A stretch of 64,000 nt of DNA from Marisa cornuarietis. Lineage: Eukaryota; Mollusca; Gastropoda; Architaenioglossa; Ampullariidae. How positions within the stretch are numbered: position 1 is the first letter of the stretch; each line of letters starts with the position of its first letter. A model generated the notes under the pieces. It saw only the letters and a list, made by a program, of their open reading frames with translations, ran no database searches and had not been told where the DNA came from. This document shows, piece by piece, positions 61,550 to 64,000 of the stretch. The translations under genes and the position numbers were made by a program. The stretch covers positions 7,884,501 to 7,948,500 of the forward strand of contig SMMW01000575.1 of assembly GCA_004794655.1 (NCBI GenBank), in the 5' to 3' direction.

Positions 61550-62080
61550 ATTTTCAACTTAAATATAAATCTTAAACACACATTCGCACACTACACCTGT
61601 TTACGCATTCATACGCCATTTAGCTTTTACACAGAATTGTCTTTTGCTGTGTGGAGTAAACTTGTCCTCTGCTGCATGGAGGGCCCTCTCAAACACATTC
61701 AATCTATCTGAGATACAGCCAATCCAGTATCGTACCTACAAGTACAAGACAATCGAAGTCGCCCTTCCTTTAGCATAACGCCTTATTAGATCAACAGAGC
61801 GGCCGAACAATTGACTTGTCACCTGGCCAATGATCGACCTACGCTGCAAGCTCCCCCTCCCTCTGGATCCAAGTTAGCGCACTTTGACTAACAATTATCA
61901 AAACATCCCCCATGCCACACTCTCACTGTTTACCTAGCTTTGTCTTCCTTTTATTTAGACTTACCTGTTCGGTTACGTGCTCACGGCGACACGAAATTAC
62001 ACGTCGCATAAGCGCGACGCCAGTCTATTGCTCTTTGTTATTTCGTGACGCCAACCGTTGTCACGTGACCTTTATCGTGT
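61550..62080. other. Non-coding
   Basis: No family recognised. The end of this stretch (CACGTGACC at about 62061) is a candidate E-box just upstream of the possible exon at 62087. Confidence 0.35.
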
Positions 62081-62086
62081 AAACAA

Positions 62087-62279
62087 ATGCCTCAAAGCCG
62101 GTTGGGCGCAGTGAGAGCCGTCACTTTCCACGAAACTAGATTTTCCAGTCATGCCTGTGATCTCATTCGAACAGATGCAGCGCTTTGCCTGAGATCTGAG
62201 GCCAGAAGTGAAGCCTGTACTGCACTTTTCCCTAAAATTTACTACGACGGATTGGCGGGAAAACAACCAACAGAATGGT
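62087..62279 (+). other. Possible first exon of an unidentified gene
   Basis: ATG at 62087 opens a 64-codon frame that ends at a good donor (tg|gtaagg at about 62278/62279). The peptide (start MPQSRLGAVRAVTFHETRF) resembles no family I know. No downstream exon is identified before the MITE at 62697, so this is a weak call. Confidence 0.25.
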
Positions 62280-62696
62280 AAGGGTTATTTTATTTATGTT
62301 TGTGGTAGCGGATGGGGCAGTTTTAATTCGTAGTCGTTTTTAACAAAGTTTGAAAGCTGCTATCCAAACAGTTTAAAGGCTAACCCGATTGCTCAGCGAA
62401 AAGCACGGGAAATAGAGCAGTACGTATCGCAAAAACATTTTCCTGTGGTATTTTACGAAAGAGAGCCACGAGAAATATTATATTAACGTTTTTCTCTTAA
62501 TTACATTTCTCTTTTGTCGATAAAACAGGAAGAGACGAAAGGGTAGTATTTCTAAAAATAGCGTTGTCTGCATGAGCTGAATTGGAAGAGAAAATCGTTG
62601 GTAATAAAAAACTGCCCAGGACACATTGTGCTGTTGCTGAATATTCTTTTCGACACTCAGATGCAAACTTCGTCCCCACACCGTACTGGCTCCCTG

Positions 62697-62961
62697 GGGC
62701 CAGTTGCACAACACGTTTCTAAATCTTAAAACTGTTCTAAAGAAGCAAAATATCTTTTTAGCCATTTTGATGCATTGCAGAAGAACATACAAAAAAATTG
62801 TACTGACAGGACGGAAAGTCAGACTTAAACAACTTTCTCTTACTTAAAGCAGTTTTAGTTTTAAAAATTCTAAAATTGCGTTGTGCACTTTAAACTAATT
62901 ATCTAAATAGAGTTAAGGCCTAAAAGTGTTAAAAATTAGAAATGTGCTGTGCAACTGGCCC
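62697..62961. mobile_element. 265-bp TIR MITE, copy 2
   Basis: Same element as at 20762-21029, in the same orientation, with gggccagttgcacaacacg at the left and gtgcaactggccc at the right. It is flanked on both sides by CTG (62694-62696 and 62962-62964), a perfect 3-bp target duplication. Confidence 0.92.
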
Positions 62962-62964
62962 CTG

Positions 62965-63365
62965 GTCTACAAGTAACATCGTGACATAGTCACAAACACA
63001 TCATCAATTGTATCCTTCTCCAGCACAATGCTAAAAACTACTGACTGTGAAGACACCATTGATTTGCATGCTCGAAACAGCTAAAAAAATTATTGAGGGT
63101 GATAAATGTACGGGGAGCTTAAACGGGAACACGTGCTAAATAAGGAAGAAATAAGATTTTACATTGATAAATAAGTAAAAAAGTTTTATGCTATTATAAC
63201 TTTCATGGTAAAAAACATTCATTATCAGCAGTCAAATTGAAAAATTAACTCAAATGCGCCCACTTAGTAACAGAGAATCATTAATAATACAACTATAGAC
63301 TGCAGTATCCGTGATTGTTGCCCATTACATTTTGATCTGGCCCCGTATGCATGTAGCCCGGAAAA
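62965..63365. other. Non-coding
   Basis: No gene recognised. The Harbinger-like element may begin near 63366 (gggccttattcaagaatagc), but its right end is outside the window. Confidence 0.4.
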
Positions 63366-63514
63366 GGGCCTTATTCAAGAATAGCGCCTATTAGGGTGAA
63401 TAGCAGTGAAAAATCCGTATGCATGGGAGCCCGGAAAGGCTTTCCGGCCTGGCGGACCGCGTATAAAGTTATTCGACCTCTCGGGGCTGTATAACTCGCT
63501 ATTCAGGCAGAAAA

Positions 63515-63960
63515 ATGGCGGCCCTCATTGTTTTTCAGTGGCGAGAACGCCGATTGATGCGAAGAAATCAGGTGTTTCAAGACAGATCGCATCCGTTTGA
63601 AGTATTTGATGATGTAGAATTATATCACACATTTTGTTTTCCATGAGAAAACATTTTGGCACTGACCGGTGATGTGGCATGCGAGATTGCTGTCACCAAT
63701 TGCAAAGGTGCCCTACCACCATTGTTACACGTCCTTGTAACTCTGCGATATTTTGCTACATCAAGTTTTCAGGATGTGTGTGGCGAATTAATTGGAGTAA
63801 GCCAGTCAACTGTCAGCCGCACTGTGGTGAGAGTCACCGACGCTTTGTTTCGGCGAGCACCACATGAAATTTCATTGCCGAACCAAGCTCGTGCGGACTT
63901 GACAAAAAGACAGGTACATACCGTACATCGCACCTACGGAATGTCAAACGTGATACAAAC
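63515..63960 (+). pseudogene. PIF/Harbinger (HARBI1-like) transposase, broken, runs to the window end
   Basis: The reading frame from ATG 63515 gives the N-terminal part of a HARBI1/DDE_Tnp_4 transposase. It reads RERRLMRRNQVFQDRSHPFE, DDVELYHTFCFP, then a TGA at 63644-63646 where the family has Arg (CGA). It continues with ENILALTGDV, PLLHVLVTLRYFATSSFQDV and GVSQSTVSRTV, the helix-turn-helix that precedes the DDE domain. After GMSNVIQT the expected IDGT start of the DDE domain is lost, so a second lesion is likely near 63955. Nothing of the catalytic triad is inside the window. Confidence 0.78.
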
Positions 63961-64000
63961 TTGTCTGTCTATGCTAGGAACAGTTTAAACACCTCCCAAA

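Overview
The window looks like a piece of a lophotrochozoan animal genome, most likely a mollusc and plausibly a gastropod. The case rests on intron-rich genes with GT/AG junctions, a leucine-rich-repeat Toll-like receptor, a GH18 chitinase, a P2X7-intracellular-domain protein, and abundant LINE, SINE, MITE and (TG)n repeats. The species cannot be fixed from the sequence alone.

Four cellular genes can be reconstructed with consistent intron phases. (1) A Toll-like receptor lies on the + strand (coding 5436-8990, two coding exons) with a long acidic N-terminal extension. Its TIR domain is split by an intron made largely of TG repeats. (2) A secreted GH18 chitinase lies on the - strand (17455-11658, eight coding exons, 396 aa) with a complete catalytic motif and a TATA box. 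(3) A gene on the + strand (about 40899-56367, 14 visible exons, at least 730 aa) joins a 'farnesoic acid O-methyltransferase' (Methyltransf_FA) domain, a winged-helix-like segment and a nucleoside phosphorylase/MTA-SAH-nucleosidase-type domain. (4) Nested on the - strand inside the 8.2-kb intron of gene 3 is a four-exon gene (50261-48115, 157 aa). It encodes a free-standing protein like the intracellular domain of the P2X7 receptor. It is hard to see because its exons are short. A 92-bp tandem triplication has copied the 3' splice site of its last exon.

Layout: 1-4.3 kb holds a decayed LINE and unassigned DNA. 4.3-9 kb is the TLR locus. 9-11.6 kb is flanking DNA. 11.7-17.6 kb is the chitinase. 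18-40.9 kb is gene-poor and filled with transposon debris (a decayed multicopy protein gene, LINE pieces, a TIR MITE, a pogo/Tigger-like element, a SINE, and a CR1/L2-like LINE with a (GAT)n tail). 40.9-56.4 kb is the fusion gene with its nested gene. 56.4-64 kb is again repeats (SINE, hAT-like MITE, second MITE copy), ending in a broken Harbinger transposase.

The genes are independent eukaryotic transcription units, not an operon. A TLR, a chitinase, a nucleosidase-domain protein and a P2X7-ICD protein are all families linked to defence or danger signalling in animals, but shared function here is only inference. Exon coordinates come from reading splice signals and protein similarity by eye, with no transcript evidence.
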